This document shows positions 43,235 to 56,048 of a stretch of DNA of 64,000 nucleotides, in pieces. A program made the position numbers and the translations under genes. Source of the DNA: Halomonas shengliensis. GTDB taxonomy: Bacteria; Pseudomonadota; Gammaproteobacteria; Pseudomonadales; Halomonadaceae. Position 1 is the stretch's first letter. Each line of letters begins with the position of its first letter. The notes under the pieces were generated by a model. The model was not told the DNA's origin. It saw nothing but the letters and a program-made list of their open reading frames with translations, and made no database searches. The DNA lies in the NCBI RefSeq assembly GCF_900104135.1, contig NZ_FNIV01000004.1, positions 157,658 through 221,657 of the forward strand, in the 5' to 3' direction.

Positions 43235-44134
43235 ATGCTCTACCGCGACTTCGCCACCCAGGAGGCGATCGACGCCGCCTACGACCCCATGATCGGCCGG
43301 GACCCGGCGACGCTGGTGGCCGGCTGGCGCGCGCGCAGCGACGCCGCCCGCGCTCGCCATCGGGTGTCGCTGGACATGCCCTACGGGCCGACGCTCGCCG
43401 AGCGTCTCGATCTCTACCACGCCGAGGACAGGGGAGAGGGAACCGGCGAGGGCGCGCCGCTGCACCTCTTCTTCCATGGCGGCTACTGGCGCTCGCTGGG
43501 CCACCGGGAGTTCGGTTTTCTCGCCGACGACCTGGTGGCAAGCGGCATCGGCGTGGCGGTGGTCAACTACGCGCTCTGTCCCGGGGTGCGCTTCGCCGAG
43601 ATCGTGCGCCAGGCCCGCGCCGCCCTGGCCTGGGCCTACCGCCATGCCGAGCGCCTCGGCTTCGACCCGGCGCAGATCAGCGTCTCGGGCCACTCCGCCG
43701 GCGGGCACCTGTGTGCCATGCTGCTGGCCACCGACTGGCAGGGCGACTACGGCCTGCCGGCAGACCCGATCCGGGGGGCGCTGTGTGTCAGCGGCCTCTA
43801 TGACCTCGGTCCCTTCCCCTGGTCCTGGCTGCAGCCCAAGCTCAGGCTCGACGGCCGCGACGTGGCCGAGTTCAGCCCCGCCTTCCTGCCCTGCCGGTCA
43901 CAGGCCAGGGTGAGCCTGGTGGCGGGCGGCGCGGAGTCTAGCGAGTTTGCCCGCCAGATGGCCGACTACGCCGCCCACCTGGACGAGCAGGGCGTCGAGG
44001 TCGAGCAGGCCCTGCTGCCCGGCGACGACCACTTCTCGATCCTCGAGCACTTCCTCGATGGCAGGCGCCTGGCCGCGACGGTCAAGGGTCTCCATGATCG
44101 GCAAGATACGAGCAGTAAGGGGCGCCGGGGATAG
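43235..44134 (+). CDS. Alpha/beta hydrolase, arylformamidase/carboxylesterase type
   Basis: The 299-residue protein has the oxyanion motif FFHGGYWRSL (near residue 80), the nucleophile elbow GHSAGGH (near 152) and a C-terminal DDHFS with the likely catalytic histidine. It resembles kynurenine formamidase-like esterases, but no tryptophan-degradation gene is near, so the substrate is open. The C-terminal tail (SKGRRG) and its TAG stop are encoded by the first bases of repeat copy B, so the natural end of the protein may have been altered by the repeat. Confidence 0.85.
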   Translation: MLYRDFATQEAIDAAYDPMIGRDPATLVAGWRARSDAARARHRVSLDMPYGPTLAERLDLYHAEDRGEGTGEGAPLHLFFHGGYWRSLGHREFGFLADDLVASGIGVAVVNYALCPGVRFAEIVRQARAALAWAYRHAERLGFDPAQISVSGHSAGGHLCAMLLATDWQGDYGLPADPIRGALCVSGLYDLGPFPWSWLQPKLRLDGRDVAEFSPAFLPCRSQARVSLVAGGAESSEFARQMADYAAHLDEQGVEVEQALLPGDDHFSILEHFLDGRRLAATVKGLHDRQDTSSKGRRG

Positions 44135-44235
44135 GCCGAAAGGGAGGTCCGAGGACCAAGGATGGCCGAGGTAGCGTACAGGGATGTATTTACAGCGCCT
44201 CCCTGACGGTCCGGCGCCCCGGGGCCTGTCGCCGG
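44119..44235 (+). repeat. 100-bp imperfect palindromic repeat, copy B
   Basis: It aligns with copies A and C through blocks such as AGGTCC, GGATGGC, GGTAGCG, CAGGGA and TTTACAGCGCC. It is about 117 bp long and has terminal inverted repeats GGGGCGCCGG (44119-44128) and CCGGCGCCCC (44211-44220). It fills the space between two convergent genes and runs 16 bp into the upstream coding sequence. Confidence 0.8.
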
Positions 44236-44268
44236 ATCAGCCCCGACCAGAAAGCGGCATGCAAGCCA

Positions 44269-44949
<681 letters not shown>

Positions 44950-44950
44950 C

Positions 44951-45694
44951 TCAGTCTCCCAGATAGGCGTCGCGAACCTGCGGGTCGCGGCGGATGGTGT
45001 CGCCGTCGCCGTGGGCGATGATGCGCCCGGCCACCAGCACCGAGATGCGCTCGGCCAGGCGGAACACCGCCTCCATGTCGTGCTCGATCAGCAGGATCGG
45101 CACCTCCGCCTTGAGGCGCTCCAGCAGCTCGGTGAGGTGCGCTGAGCCCTCGGGGCCGAGCCCCGCCATGGGCTCGTCGAGCAGCAGCACCCGGGGCCTG
45201 AGGGCCAGGGCGCAGGCCACCTCCAGGGCGCGGCGCTCGCCGTGGGAGAGCTCGGCCACCGGCGTGGCGGCGCGGTGGCCGAGCCCCATGCGCTCGAGCG
45301 CCGCCATGGCCGGCTCGACCAGCCTTGGGTCGCGCGCCACCGGTTTCCAGAAGCGGAAGCTGTGGCCGGCCAGGGCCTGGACGGCGATCATCACGTTGCG
45401 GATCGCCGGCAGCGGCTCGGCCAGCGACGACACCTGGAAGCTGCGCCCCAGGCCGCGGCGAGCGCGGGCGGCGACGCTCTCGCCGGTGACGTCGACGCCG
45501 CCGAGCAGCACGCGTCCGGCATCGGGCCTGAGGCTGCCGGCGATCTGGGCGATCAGCGTCGACTTGCCGGCCCCGTTGGGGCCGATCAGGGCGTGGATCT
45601 CGCCGGGCCTCAGGGTCAGCGAGACATCGTCGGTGGCCGCCAGGGCGCCGAAGCGCTTGTGGAGCCCCTCCAGGGCCAGCACCGCCTCAGGCAT
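44951..45694 (-). CDS. livG: Liv-type ABC importer ATP-binding protein LivG
   Basis: The 247-residue ATPase has Walker A GPNGAGKST, signature LSHGERR and Walker B VLLLDEPMAGLGPEG. It is typical of LivG, including the C-terminal segment DPQVRDAYLGD. The gene overlaps livM by eight bases and is one base from livF, so the unit is tightly coupled. Confidence 0.93.
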   Translation of the reverse strand: MPEAVLALEGLHKRFGALAATDDVSLTLRPGEIHALIGPNGAGKSTLIAQIAGSLRPDAGRVLLGGVDVTGESVAARARRGLGRSFQVSSLAEPLPAIRNVMIAVQALAGHSFRFWKPVARDPRLVEPAMAALERMGLGHRAATPVAELSHGERRALEVACALALRPRVLLLDEPMAGLGPEGSAHLTELLERLKAEVPILLIEHDMEAVFRLAERISVLVAGRIIAHGDGDTIRRDPQVRDAYLGD

Positions 45695-46706
45695 GGGGCT
45701 CCCTCCCTGCCAGCCAGCCCATCACCCCCTGGCGGGCGAAGAGCACCACCCCGAGCAGCGTGAGGCCCAGGAACAGCTGCCAGTATTCGGTGAGCCCGCC
45801 CAGCAGGGTCTCCATGCCGATGAACAGCGCCGCCCCGACCAGGGGGCCGTAGAGGCGACCCACGCCGCCCAGGATGACGATCACCATCAGCTCGCCGGAG
45901 AGGTGCCAGCTGAGCATGCTGGGGCTGACGAAGCCGTTGAGGTCGGCGTAGAGGGCGCCGGCGAGCCCGGTGATCATCGCCGAGATGACGAAGGCCACCA
46001 GGCGGATGGGGGTGGGGCTGATGCCGGCAGTGGCCAGGCGGGTGTCGTTGAGGCGTGCCATGGTGAGTGCGGCGCCGAAGCGCGAGCCCATCAGCCGCGA
46101 GGTGAGTGCCATGGCGAGCACCAGGCCGACGAAGCAGATCAGGAAGAAGGTCAGCGGCTCCTGGGTATCGAGCCCCGGCAGCTGGTTGCGAAGATAGATC
46201 GGCAGGCCATCCTGGCCGCCGTAGGTGGGCCAGGAGTTGGCGAAGTAGTAGACCATCTGGGCGAATGCCAGGGTGATCATGATGAAGTAGACCCCGGAGG
46301 TGCGCAGCGACACCGCGCCGATGGCCAGCGCCAGCAGGCCGCAGGCGAGCATGGCGATGGGCCACAGCACCAGCAGGTTGTCGCTGCCCGGGATGCCGCC
46401 CAGGAAGGGCGTCATGTCGAAGGCGTGGAAGGCGCCGATGCCGGCCACGTAGCCGCCCAGGCCGAAGTAGGCGGCGTGGCCGAAGCTGATCATGCCGCCG
46501 TAGCCCAGCGCCAGGTTGAGCCCCACCGCGGCCATGGCGATCAGCGTCAGCCGCGAGGCCAGCGTCACGTAGTAGGGGTGGCCGGTGAGGTCGGCGGCCA
46601 CCGGCAGTGCCAGCAGCAGGGCGAGCAGCAGCAGCTGCACCAGGCCCTGGCGGCCGAGGCGGCGCGAGGGCCGGCGAGCGGAGAGGGCTGGGGTCGGGTC
46701 AGTCAT
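45687..46706 (-). CDS. livM: Liv-type ABC importer permease LivM
   Basis: The 339-residue permease has about ten predicted helices with the LivM signature ALGYGGMISFGHAAYFGLGGYVAG (near residue 45-70, seen here from ALGYGG to GGYVAG). It forms the membrane channel with LivH. Overlaps of eight bases with both livH and livG indicate a single operon. Confidence 0.92.
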   Translation of the reverse strand: MTDPTPALSARRPSRRLGRQGLVQLLLLALLLALPVAADLTGHPYYVTLASRLTLIAMAAVGLNLALGYGGMISFGHAAYFGLGGYVAGIGAFHAFDMTPFLGGIPGSDNLLVLWPIAMLACGLLALAIGAVSLRTSGVYFIMITLAFAQMVYYFANSWPTYGGQDGLPIYLRNQLPGLDTQEPLTFFLICFVGLVLAMALTSRLMGSRFGAALTMARLNDTRLATAGISPTPIRLVAFVISAMITGLAGALYADLNGFVSPSMLSWHLSGELMVIVILGGVGRLYGPLVGAALFIGMETLLGGLTEYWQLFLGLTLLGVVLFARQGVMGWLAGREPHA

Positions 46707-47619
46707 GGGCGGCGAAGAGTCCCCTGGGCTTGAAGGCGAGTATCACCGCCATGAGGATATAGATCAGCATCGAGGCCAGGGCGGCGCCGACGTCGGTGGC
46801 CTCCGCCGGGGGCAGCACGGCGCGGAAGGCCAGCGGCAGGAAGACCCGCCCCAGGGTGTCCACCACCCCCACCAGCACGGCGCCGAGCAGCGCCCCCTTG
46901 ATGGAGCCGATGCCGCCGATCACGATCACCACGAAGGCCAGGATCAGCACCGGCTCCCCCATGCCCACCTGCACCGACTGCAGCGCCCCCACCAGGGCGC
47001 CGGCGAGGCCGGCGAGCCCCGCCCCCAGGGCGAACACCGCGGTATAGAGCCGCGAGATGTCGATGCCCAGCGCACCGATCATCTCGCGGTCGCTCTCCCC
47101 GGCGCGCACCCGCATGCCCAGCCGGGTGCGCGTGATCAGCCACCACAGCCCCACGGCCACTGCGATACCCACGCCGATGATCACCAGCCGGTAGAGGGGG
47201 TAGCGCGCCCCGCCGGGCAGCGGCACATGGCCGGCCAGCCACTCGGGGGTGTTGAGCCAAAGGGGCGAGGAACCGAACAGCCAGCGGGTGCCCTCGGAGA
47301 AGATCAGGATCAGCGCGAAGGTGGCCAGCACCTGGTCCAGGTGGGGGCGATGGTAGAGCCGGCGGATCACCACCAGCTCCACCACCGCGCCCACCGCGGC
47401 GGCTCCCGACAGGCCGGCCGCGAGGCCGAGCAGGAAGGAGCCGCTGGCGGCGGTGACCGCGGCGGTGAGGTAGGCCCCCACCATGTAGAAGGCGCCGTGG
47501 GCCAGGTTGATCAGCCCCATCACCCCGAACACCAGGGTCAGGCCGCTGGCCATCAGGAACAGCATGGTGCCCAGCTGCAGGCCGTTGATCAGTTGCTCGA
47601 GAAGCAGGGTCGCCGACAC
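46699..47619 (-). CDS. livH: Liv-type ABC importer permease LivH
   Basis: The 306-residue permease shows the LivH motifs ASGLTLVFGVMGLINLAHG near residue 24 and FVVIVIGGIGSIKGALLGA near the C-terminal part. It starts 60 bp after the stop of the substrate-binding protein gene, a gap that may hold an mRNA processing or attenuation site, as is common after highly expressed binding-protein genes; no clear hairpin was defined. Confidence 0.92.
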   Translation of the reverse strand: MSATLLLEQLINGLQLGTMLFLMASGLTLVFGVMGLINLAHGAFYMVGAYLTAAVTAASGSFLLGLAAGLSGAAAVGAVVELVVIRRLYHRPHLDQVLATFALILIFSEGTRWLFGSSPLWLNTPEWLAGHVPLPGGARYPLYRLVIIGVGIAVAVGLWWLITRTRLGMRVRAGESDREMIGALGIDISRLYTAVFALGAGLAGLAGALVGALQSVQVGMGEPVLILAFVVIVIGGIGSIKGALLGAVLVGVVDTLGRVFLPLAFRAVLPPAEATDVGAALASMLIYILMAVILAFKPRGLFAAHD

Positions 47620-47679
47620 GTCACGCTTCCTTGGTCGGGGCGGGAGAGAGGGGCCGGGCGCTAAGGCCCGGCCACGGCG

Positions 47680-48825
47680 TCACATCTTGCAGTCGGGGTA
47701 GTAGATGTCCTGGATCTCCTCCACGGCGATGCCCAGCAGGCGGTTGGTGGGCTCGCCGTCCTCGCCCATGACCACCTCGCGCACGTAGACGTCCTGGATG
47801 GGGTGGTGGTTGGGGCCGAAGCGGAACTCGCCGCGTACCGAGTCGAAGTCGGCCTCGCGCAGCGCCTCGCGGAAGGCGTCCTGGTCATCGGGGTGGGCAC
47901 TCTCCAGGGCGGCGAGGATCAGGTTGGCGGTGTCGAAGCCCTGGGCGGCGTAGAGGGTCGGCGTACGGCCATAGGCCTCGCGGAAGCTCTCCACGAAGGC
48001 GTGGTTGGTGGCGTTGTCGAGGTCGTGGGCCCACAGCGAGGTGTTGCGGGCCCCCACGGCGGCCTCGCCCACCGCCTTGATCAGCACCTCGTCGAAGGAG
48101 AAGGCGGCGCCGAACACCGGCAGCTCCACCCCCGAGCCGGCCCACTGCTTCATGAAGGAGATGCCCATGCCGCCGGGCAGGAAGAAGAACAGGCTGTCGG
48201 CGTCGCTGGCGCGGATCTGGGCGATCTCGGCGGCGTAGTCGGTCTGGCCCAGCTGGGTGTAGAGCTCGCCGGCCACCTCGCCCTCGAAGAGGTGCTTGAA
48301 GCCGGCCAGGGCGTCGGTGCCCGCCGGGTAGTTGGGGGCCAGGATGATCGGGTTCTGGTAGCCCTGCTCGCGCATCCAGGCGCCCATGGCGCCGTGGAGG
48401 TTGTCGTTCTGGTAGGCGACGTTGAAGTAGTTCTGGTGACACATCCGCCCGGCCAGGTCCGAGGGTCCGGCGTTGGGGGAGAGGTAGAAGGTCCCCTGGC
48501 GCACCACCGAGGGCACCACCGCCATGGCCAGGTTCGACCAGATGATGCCGGTCATGATGTCCACCCGGTCGCGCTGCAGGAACTCGTTGGCCAGGCTGCG
48601 CGCCAGGTCGGGCTTGCGGGCGTCGTCCTGCACCAGCACCTCGATATCCTCGCGGCCGGACTGCTCGATGGCCAGCAGGAAGGCGTCACGCACGTCGACC
48701 CCCAGGTGGGAGCCCCCGCCGGAGAGGGTGGTGATCATGCCGATCCTGACGTCTTCCTCGGCGTGTGCGGTGGCGATACCGGCGGCGAGCAGCAGGCCGG
48801 CGCCCAGGCGAGCAATCTGTTTCAT
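47680..48825 (-). CDS. ABC importer periplasmic substrate-binding protein (Leu/Ile/Val family)
   Basis: The 381-residue protein has a signal peptide (about 1-22, cleavage at AHA-EE) and a type I periplasmic binding fold: IGMITTLSGGGSHLG near residue 28 and LAPNYPAGTDALAGF near 170. A cysteine in RMCHQNYFNVAYQND is typical of the branch that binds aromatic or other carboxylates rather than leucine; this is only suggestive. The ATG at 48825 follows GAGGTG. It is the first gene of the unit. Confidence 0.88.
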   Translation of the reverse strand: MKQIARLGAGLLLAAGIATAHAEEDVRIGMITTLSGGGSHLGVDVRDAFLLAIEQSGREDIEVLVQDDARKPDLARSLANEFLQRDRVDIMTGIIWSNLAMAVVPSVVRQGTFYLSPNAGPSDLAGRMCHQNYFNVAYQNDNLHGAMGAWMREQGYQNPIILAPNYPAGTDALAGFKHLFEGEVAGELYTQLGQTDYAAEIAQIRASDADSLFFFLPGGMGISFMKQWAGSGVELPVFGAAFSFDEVLIKAVGEAAVGARNTSLWAHDLDNATNHAFVESFREAYGRTPTLYAAQGFDTANLILAALESAHPDDQDAFREALREADFDSVRGEFRFGPNHHPIQDVYVREVVMGEDGEPTNRLLGIAVEEIQDIYYPDCKM

Positions 48826-49054
48826 CGAGCACCTCGGGGAGGGTGGGGTGTTGTTGGTGTGGCCATAGACTACCAAGGAAACGCCGCCGCCAGGGAAAGG
48901 AAAAGGCCCCGATGGTCCTCTTGACGCCGCGGCCTCTCCACGTTCGCGCCGGCAGGATTGACAGCCGTCGGCGGGGGCGCGACTCTGAGCCTCAACCGGG
49001 CGCGGGACGCCCCCGAATCCACTAGTCGGCTCGACCACACGAAGGGAGGCCCCC

Positions 49055-49555
49055 ATGCTGGAAGACTGCAAGAGCGCCCTGGAGCGCTGGGGTGGCGTGC
49101 ACAGGCTGATCGATCGCTGGCTCGACGAGCGCCGTGACCTGCTGGTCAACTTCGTCGAGCTCAAGGAGGCCTGCGACGCCGAGCTCGAGGCGGTGACCAA
49201 GGAGCGCATCGACGCCTTCAGCGAGCTGCTGATGGACTACATCAGCGCCGGGCACTTCGAGGTCTACCCCCAGCTGCGCGAGGAGGCGCGCGCCTTCGCG
49301 GACGAGGAGGCGTTGACCCTGGCCGACCGCCTGCTGCAGCGCCTGGAGATGTCCACCGAGCTGGTGCTGAACTTCGATGCCGACTACGCCAGCCCCGGCC
49401 GGGTGCGCCAGCACCTCGGCCGCCTGCCCGCCTGGCTGGAACGGCTGGCCCACGGCCTCACCGAGCGCTTCTCCCTGGAGGACGAGCTGATCGGGCGGAT
49501 CCACGCCCGTCACGCGCCGGATGCGGCACGCGCCGAGCTGCGCTCGGAGCTGTAA
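49055..49555 (+). CDS. rsd: Sigma-D / Rsd-AlgQ family regulator of sigma-70
   Basis: The 166-residue helical protein matches Rsd/AlgQ: RWGGVHRLIDRWLDERRDLLV near the start and a central LMDYISAGHFEVY. Rsd binds sigma-70 region 4 and shifts RNA polymerase toward alternative sigma factors in stationary phase; AlgQ in Pseudomonas also affects alginate and siderophore genes. It is monocistronic, with AGGGAGG before the ATG, and followed by a GC-rich hairpin (49558-49574). Confidence 0.92.
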   Translation: MLEDCKSALERWGGVHRLIDRWLDERRDLLVNFVELKEACDAELEAVTKERIDAFSELLMDYISAGHFEVYPQLREEARAFADEEALTLADRLLQRLEMSTELVLNFDADYASPGRVRQHLGRLPAWLERLAHGLTERFSLEDELIGRIHARHAPDAARAELRSEL

Positions 49556-49574
49556 GGGCCGGGCTTCGCCCGGC

Positions 49575-49596
49575 GCTGTAAGCTATACGCTGTAAG
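49575..49596 (+). repeat. Heptamer array 1 (unit GCYRTAM)
   Basis: The sequence reads as GCTGTAA-GCTATAC-GCTGTAA-G. It equals the reverse complement of the array at 55341-55369 except that one heptamer is missing. It starts 19 bases after the rsd stop codon and is followed by AAAACCCC, as at 55278. Confidence 0.8.
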
Positions 49597-49632
49597 AAAA
49601 CCCCATGTCGTGGTTTTTGGTGGCGATATCAT

Positions 49633-52719
<3,087 letters not shown>

Positions 52720-52720
52720 C

Positions 52721-53860
52721 TCAGGGGGCCTCCGCGTCGGCGGCGCCGAACGGCGCGGCGGGCGTGGCGTCGCTCGCCTCGTCCTCCTCGGCCGGCACCG
52801 GCTCGACCCGCTCGCCGACTCCCACCAGGCCGGCGCCCAGGGGGATCAGCCGCACCGGATCGGGCAGGCCGGTGACTCGGGCCTCCTCCAGGCCGGCGTC
52901 CACCAGGGTCACCGGGCTCTCCACCACGCGGTCGTCGGCGTCCAGGTGCCTAACCGCGAGCCCGCCCGCGTCGTCCAGCACCAGCAGGGCAGGGGAGAGG
53001 CGGTGGACCCGGCGCTCGGGGAGGGCGATCGCCAGGGTGGCGGAGGCGCCGGCCAGGCGGCGGCGCTCGGGGTTGTCGGCGCTGACCTCGACCCGGAAGC
53101 TGCGCGTCGCCTCCTCGGCCTGGCGCGCCACCAGGCTCACCCTGCCGGAAAGCCGCGAGCCGTCCAGCAGCTGCAGCTCGGCGGGGAGTCCCTCGGCGAG
53201 GGCCAGGGCGTCACGCTGGGGCGCCCAGGCCACGGCGGTCAGCCTGGAGTCGTCCACCAGTCGCCCCCAGCTCTCGCCTACCTGCACAAGGTCGCCCGTC
53301 TCCACCTCGAGGCGGTCCAGGGTGCCGGCGAAGGGCGCCTGCGGGCGTGTGTCGCCGAGCTGGCGCTCCAGGGCGGCGAGCTCGGCCTCGGCCCGGCTGA
53401 CGCCCGCCTGCAGGCGCAGGTACTCGGGGCGCGAGATCAGCTCGCGGCGGCGCAGCGACTCGGCGCCGGCGAGCTCCGCCCGGGCCAGGGTCAGGTCGTC
53501 CCGTGCCTGGGCCAGGCGTTGGGGTAGCTCGTCCTGGGCCAGTTCCAGCAGCACATCGCCGGCCTCCACACGGCTGCCCTCGGCCACCGGCAGTGCCGCC
53601 ACCCGGCCGGTCTGGCGCGCGCGCAGCTCCACCACCCGCTGGGCAGCCAGCTCCCCCTGAAGGGTCAGGGTCGGGGCGTAAGGCTCGGCGTGGCGCGTCG
53701 CGACCTCCACCCGCGGAGGCTGCTCCTCGGCGGCGGGCGTGGCCTCGGGTGGCTCGGCCCGGAAGCCCTGGATATCGCCGAGCAGCAGCCAGGCCAGCAG
53801 CAGGATGACCAGTCCGATGGCGAGCAGCGGTGGCAGGGGCGGGAGGCGACGGCGGGGCAT
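52721..53860 (-). CDS. RND efflux periplasmic adaptor (membrane fusion protein)
   Basis: The 379-residue protein has an uncleaved-looking N-terminal membrane segment (residues 10-24) and the adaptor plan: split lipoyl halves (ARQTGRVAALPVAEGSRV and APFAGTLDRLEVETGDLV) around a coiled-coil hairpin, then beta-barrel domains. The ATG at 53860 starts the membrane segment; the frame is open further upstream but the extra residues are not adaptor-like. The stop lies one base before the permease start codon. An acidic, Ala-rich tail follows the last domain. Confidence 0.9.
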   Translation of the reverse strand: MPRRRLPPLPPLLAIGLVILLLAWLLLGDIQGFRAEPPEATPAAEEQPPRVEVATRHAEPYAPTLTLQGELAAQRVVELRARQTGRVAALPVAEGSRVEAGDVLLELAQDELPQRLAQARDDLTLARAELAGAESLRRRELISRPEYLRLQAGVSRAEAELAALERQLGDTRPQAPFAGTLDRLEVETGDLVQVGESWGRLVDDSRLTAVAWAPQRDALALAEGLPAELQLLDGSRLSGRVSLVARQAEEATRSFRVEVSADNPERRRLAGASATLAIALPERRVHRLSPALLVLDDAGGLAVRHLDADDRVVESPVTLVDAGLEEARVTGLPDPVRLIPLGAGLVGVGERVEPVPAEEDEASDATPAAPFGAADAEAP

Positions 53861-54006
53861 GCGGCGTGATCCATCAGCAGGGCATGAAGGCGCCAGCATA
53901 CTATTCCCGGCCGGCATCCTCATACAGCCGTTTGTCGTCGCACCCCTCACCCTATCCCCTTTACCCCTGACGGCACTAGAAGATGGAAACACTGCTCAAG
54001 GCTTTC

Positions 54007-54105
54007 CCGGCGACAGGCCTTCGAGGGGGCGCTGTGAACCCGTCCCTGGGCGCTACCGATGCCATCCCTGGCATAGGACCCCCTCTTCGACCTGTCCCCG
54101 GCGCC
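54007..54105 (-). repeat. 100-bp imperfect palindromic repeat, copy C
   Basis: Read on the minus strand this aligns closely with copy A (about 80 percent by eye). The outer arms GGGGACAGG and CCTGTCGCC pair with one mismatch, and the core is ATGCCA-GGGA-TGGCAT. Compared with copy A, a C-G pair is replaced by T-A while pairing is kept. It lies in the 404-bp gap between the adaptor gene and mdh. The rest of that gap holds the 40-bp element and the mdh ribosome site, with no gene. Confidence 0.85.
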
Positions 54106-54139
54106 TTTCGCTATCGCTGCATGGCTAACTCCGATAGCC
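54100..54139 (-). repeat. 40-bp hairpin repeat element, copy 2 (fused to copy C)
   Basis: On the minus strand it matches 6716-6755 at about 37 of 40 positions and shares GGCGCC with the end of repeat copy C. The inverted repeat is reduced to GCTATCG / CGATAGC. Copy 1 has no neighbouring 100-bp repeat, so the two elements can exist separately. Confidence 0.8.
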
Positions 54140-54264
54140 CGGCTTCACCCCTATGTAGAATTGAGTTTTGTGCAATGCACGAATACCATCTTGGCGGTTT
54201 GCACGGCGGTCCGGCTGGACCGCCCATCGGTGACAACGACGCGTTGACAACCCAAGGAGCCCCC

Positions 54265-55242
54265 ATGAAAGCCCCCGTTCGCATTGCCATCACCGGCGCC
54301 GCCGGCCAGATCAGCTACTCCCTGGCGTTCCGCATCGCCTCCGGCGACATGCTGGGCAAGGACCAGCCGGTCATCCTGCAGCTGCTCGAGATCACCCCGG
54401 CCATGGACGCCCTGAACGGCGTGGTCATGGAGCTCAACGACTGTGCCTTCCCGCTGGTCCAGGACATCGTCGCCACCGACGATGCCAACGTGGCCTTCAA
54501 GGACGCCGACTTCGCCCTGCTGGTGGGCGCACGTCCGCGCGGCCCGGGCATGGAGCGCAAGGACCTGCTGGAAGCCAACGCGGCGATCTTCTCCGCCCAG
54601 GGCAAGGCGCTGAACGACAACGCCAGCCGCGACGTCAAGGTGCTGGTGGTGGGCAACCCGGCCAACACCAACGCCCTGATCGCCTCCTGCAACGCGCCGG
54701 ACCTGGACGCGGGCCAGTTCACCGCCATGACCCGCCTGGACCACAACCGCGCCCTGACCCAGCTGGCCCAGAAGACCGGCAAGCACGTCACCGACGTCGA
54801 GAGCATGATCATCTGGGGCAACCACAGCGCCACCCAGTATCCCGACATCGCCCACTGCAAGGTGGATGGCAAGCCGGCACCCGAGCTGGTCGAGCGTGAC
54901 TGGTACGAGAACGACTTCATCCCCACCGTCCAGCAGCGCGGCGCGGCGATCATCAAGGCCCGTGGCGCCTCCTCCGCGGCCTCCGCGGCCTCGTCTGCCA
55001 TCGACCATATGCGCGACTGGGCGCTGGGCACCGACGGCAAGATCGTCAGCATGGCGATCCCCGCCGACGGCAGCTACGGCATCGAGCCGGGCATCATCTA
55101 CTCCTACCCGGTGACCTGCCAGGGCGGCAAGTACGAGATCGTCCAGGGCCTCGAGCTCGACGACTTCAGCAAGCAGAAGATGAAGGCTACCGAAGACGAG
55201 CTGCGCGAGGAGCGCGCCGCGGTCGAGCACCTGCTGGGTTAA
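54265..55242 (+). CDS. mdh: Malate dehydrogenase
   Basis: The 325-residue enzyme has the NAD-binding [16 protein letters not shown] near the start, substrate-binding arginines in [15 protein letters not shown] (about 90-104), and the catalytic region [14 protein letters not shown] with [12 protein letters not shown]. This is the MDH group related to the cytosolic eukaryotic type rather than E. coli Mdh. It interconverts malate and oxaloacetate. The ATG at 54265 follows AAGGAG; the open frame upstream crosses the repeats and is rejected. Confidence 0.97.
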   Translation: MKAPVRIAITGAAGQISYSLAFRIASGDMLGKDQPVILQLLEITPAMDALNGVVMELNDCAFPLVQDIVATDDANVAFKDADFALLVGARPRGPGMERKDLLEANAAIFSAQGKALNDNASRDVKVLVVGNPANTNALIASCNAPDLDAGQFTAMTRLDHNRALTQLAQKTGKHVTDVESMIIWGNHSATQYPDIAHCKVDGKPAPELVERDWYENDFIPTVQQRGAAIIKARGASSAASAASSAIDHMRDWALGTDGKIVSMAIPADGSYGIEPGIIYSYPVTCQGGKYEIVQGLELDDFSKQKMKATEDELREERAAVEHLLG

Positions 55243-55247
55243 ACCCC

Positions 55248-55277
55248 AGCTGTAAGCCGTAAGCGTTAAGCCGTAAG
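55248..55277 (+). repeat. Heptamer array 3 after mdh
   Basis: The sequence is AGCTGTAA-GCCGTAA-GCGTTAA-GCCGTAA-G, starting six bases after the mdh stop codon and running straight into the terminator stem. Confidence 0.8.
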
Positions 55278-55312
55278 AAAACCCCGCCAGGCCATGCCTG
55301 AGCGGGGTTTTT
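55278..55312 (+). terminator. Intrinsic terminator after mdh
   Basis: AAAACCCCGC (55278-55287) pairs with GCGGGGTTTT (55302-55311), followed by TTC. It is flanked on both sides by heptamer arrays in inverted orientation. Confidence 0.9.
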
Positions 55313-55340
55313 CATGTTCTCAAGGCACGAAGCGCCTTTA

Positions 55341-55369
55341 CTTACAGCTTACGGCGTATAGCTTACAGC
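55341..55369 (-). repeat. Heptamer array 4 downstream of the mdh terminator
   Basis: Read on the minus strand: GCTGTAA-GCTATAC-GCCGTAA-GCTGTAA-G. Together with array 3 it forms a long inverted repeat around the terminator, between the convergent mdh and HAD phosphatase genes. Confidence 0.8.
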
Positions 55370-55391
55370 GCTGAGCTGGCCGAAGGCCGGC

Positions 55392-56048
55392 TCAGTCCCT
55401 CAGGCTGATGATGCGCCAGCCGCGGGCCTCGGCCACCTCGCGCAGGCTGGGGTCGGGGTCCACCGCCACCGGGTACGCCACGAGCTCCAGTAGTGCCAGG
55501 TCGTTGTGGGAGTCGCTGTAGAACCAGGCGTCATCCAGGGTGTGCTCCTTGTCGGCGAGCCACGCCTCCAGCCGCACCACCTTGCCCTCGCGGTAGCTGG
55601 GCGTGCCGCTGACGCGCCCGGTATAGCGGCCGTCGACGATCTCGGGCTCCACGGCGATCAGGTCGTCCACCCCCAGGCGCTCGGCGATGGGGCCGGTGAT
55701 GAAGCGGTTGGTGGCGGTGACGATCAGCAGGGTATCGCCGCGGGTGCGGTGGCGGGCCAGCAGCTCCTCGCCCTTGGCCAGGATATGCGGCTCGATCTTG
55801 CTGGCCATGAACTGCTGGTGCCAGGCGGCGAGCTGCTCAGGGCTGTTCTCGGCCAGCGGGCGGAGCGCCACCTCGAGGAAGGCATGGATGTCCAGGGTGC
55901 CGGCCTCGTAGTCTGCCAGGAAGCGGTCGTTGGCCTCGCGGTAGGCCACCGGGTCGACGGCGCCCTGCTCGAGCAGGAACTCGCCCCAGGCATGGTCGCT
56001 GTCGATCGACAGCAGGGTGTTGTCCAGGTCGAAGATGGCCAGGCTCAC
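55392..56048 (-). CDS. HAD-superfamily phosphatase (SerB/HisN-like, subfamily IB)
   Basis: The 218-residue enzyme has HAD motif I FDLDNTLL (Asp7 nucleophile, Asp9 acid/base), motif II TATNRF, and motif III/IV YSDSHNDLALLE. A helical cap lies between motifs I and II. In pseudomonads the gene next to rppH of this type was shown to be a histidinol-phosphate phosphatase; the same role is possible here by position and sequence, but phosphoserine-like substrates cannot be excluded. It is divergent from rppH. Confidence 0.88.
   Translation of the reverse strand: MSLAIFDLDNTLLSIDSDHAWGEFLLEQGAVDPVAYREANDRFLADYEAGTLDIHAFLEVALRPLAENSPEQLAAWHQQFMASKIEPHILAKGEELLARHRTRGDTLLIVTATNRFITGPIAERLGVDDLIAVEPEIVDGRYTGRVSGTPSYREGKVVRLEAWLADKEHTLDDAWFYSDSHNDLALLELVAYPVAVDPDPSLREVAEARGWRIISLRD

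Noticed and set aside
41104..43236. 710-codon open frame opposite gshA and dsbB
   Set aside because: It spans two well-supported genes and has no recognisable motif.
43235..44134. Kynurenine formamidase as a firm name for the alpha/beta hydrolase
   Set aside because: HGGYW is shared by several esterase groups and no kynurenine pathway gene is present.
53983..54264. Upstream extension of the mdh frame
   Set aside because: It crosses repeat copy C and the 40-bp element; mdh homologues begin at the ATG at 54265 with AAGGAG in front.
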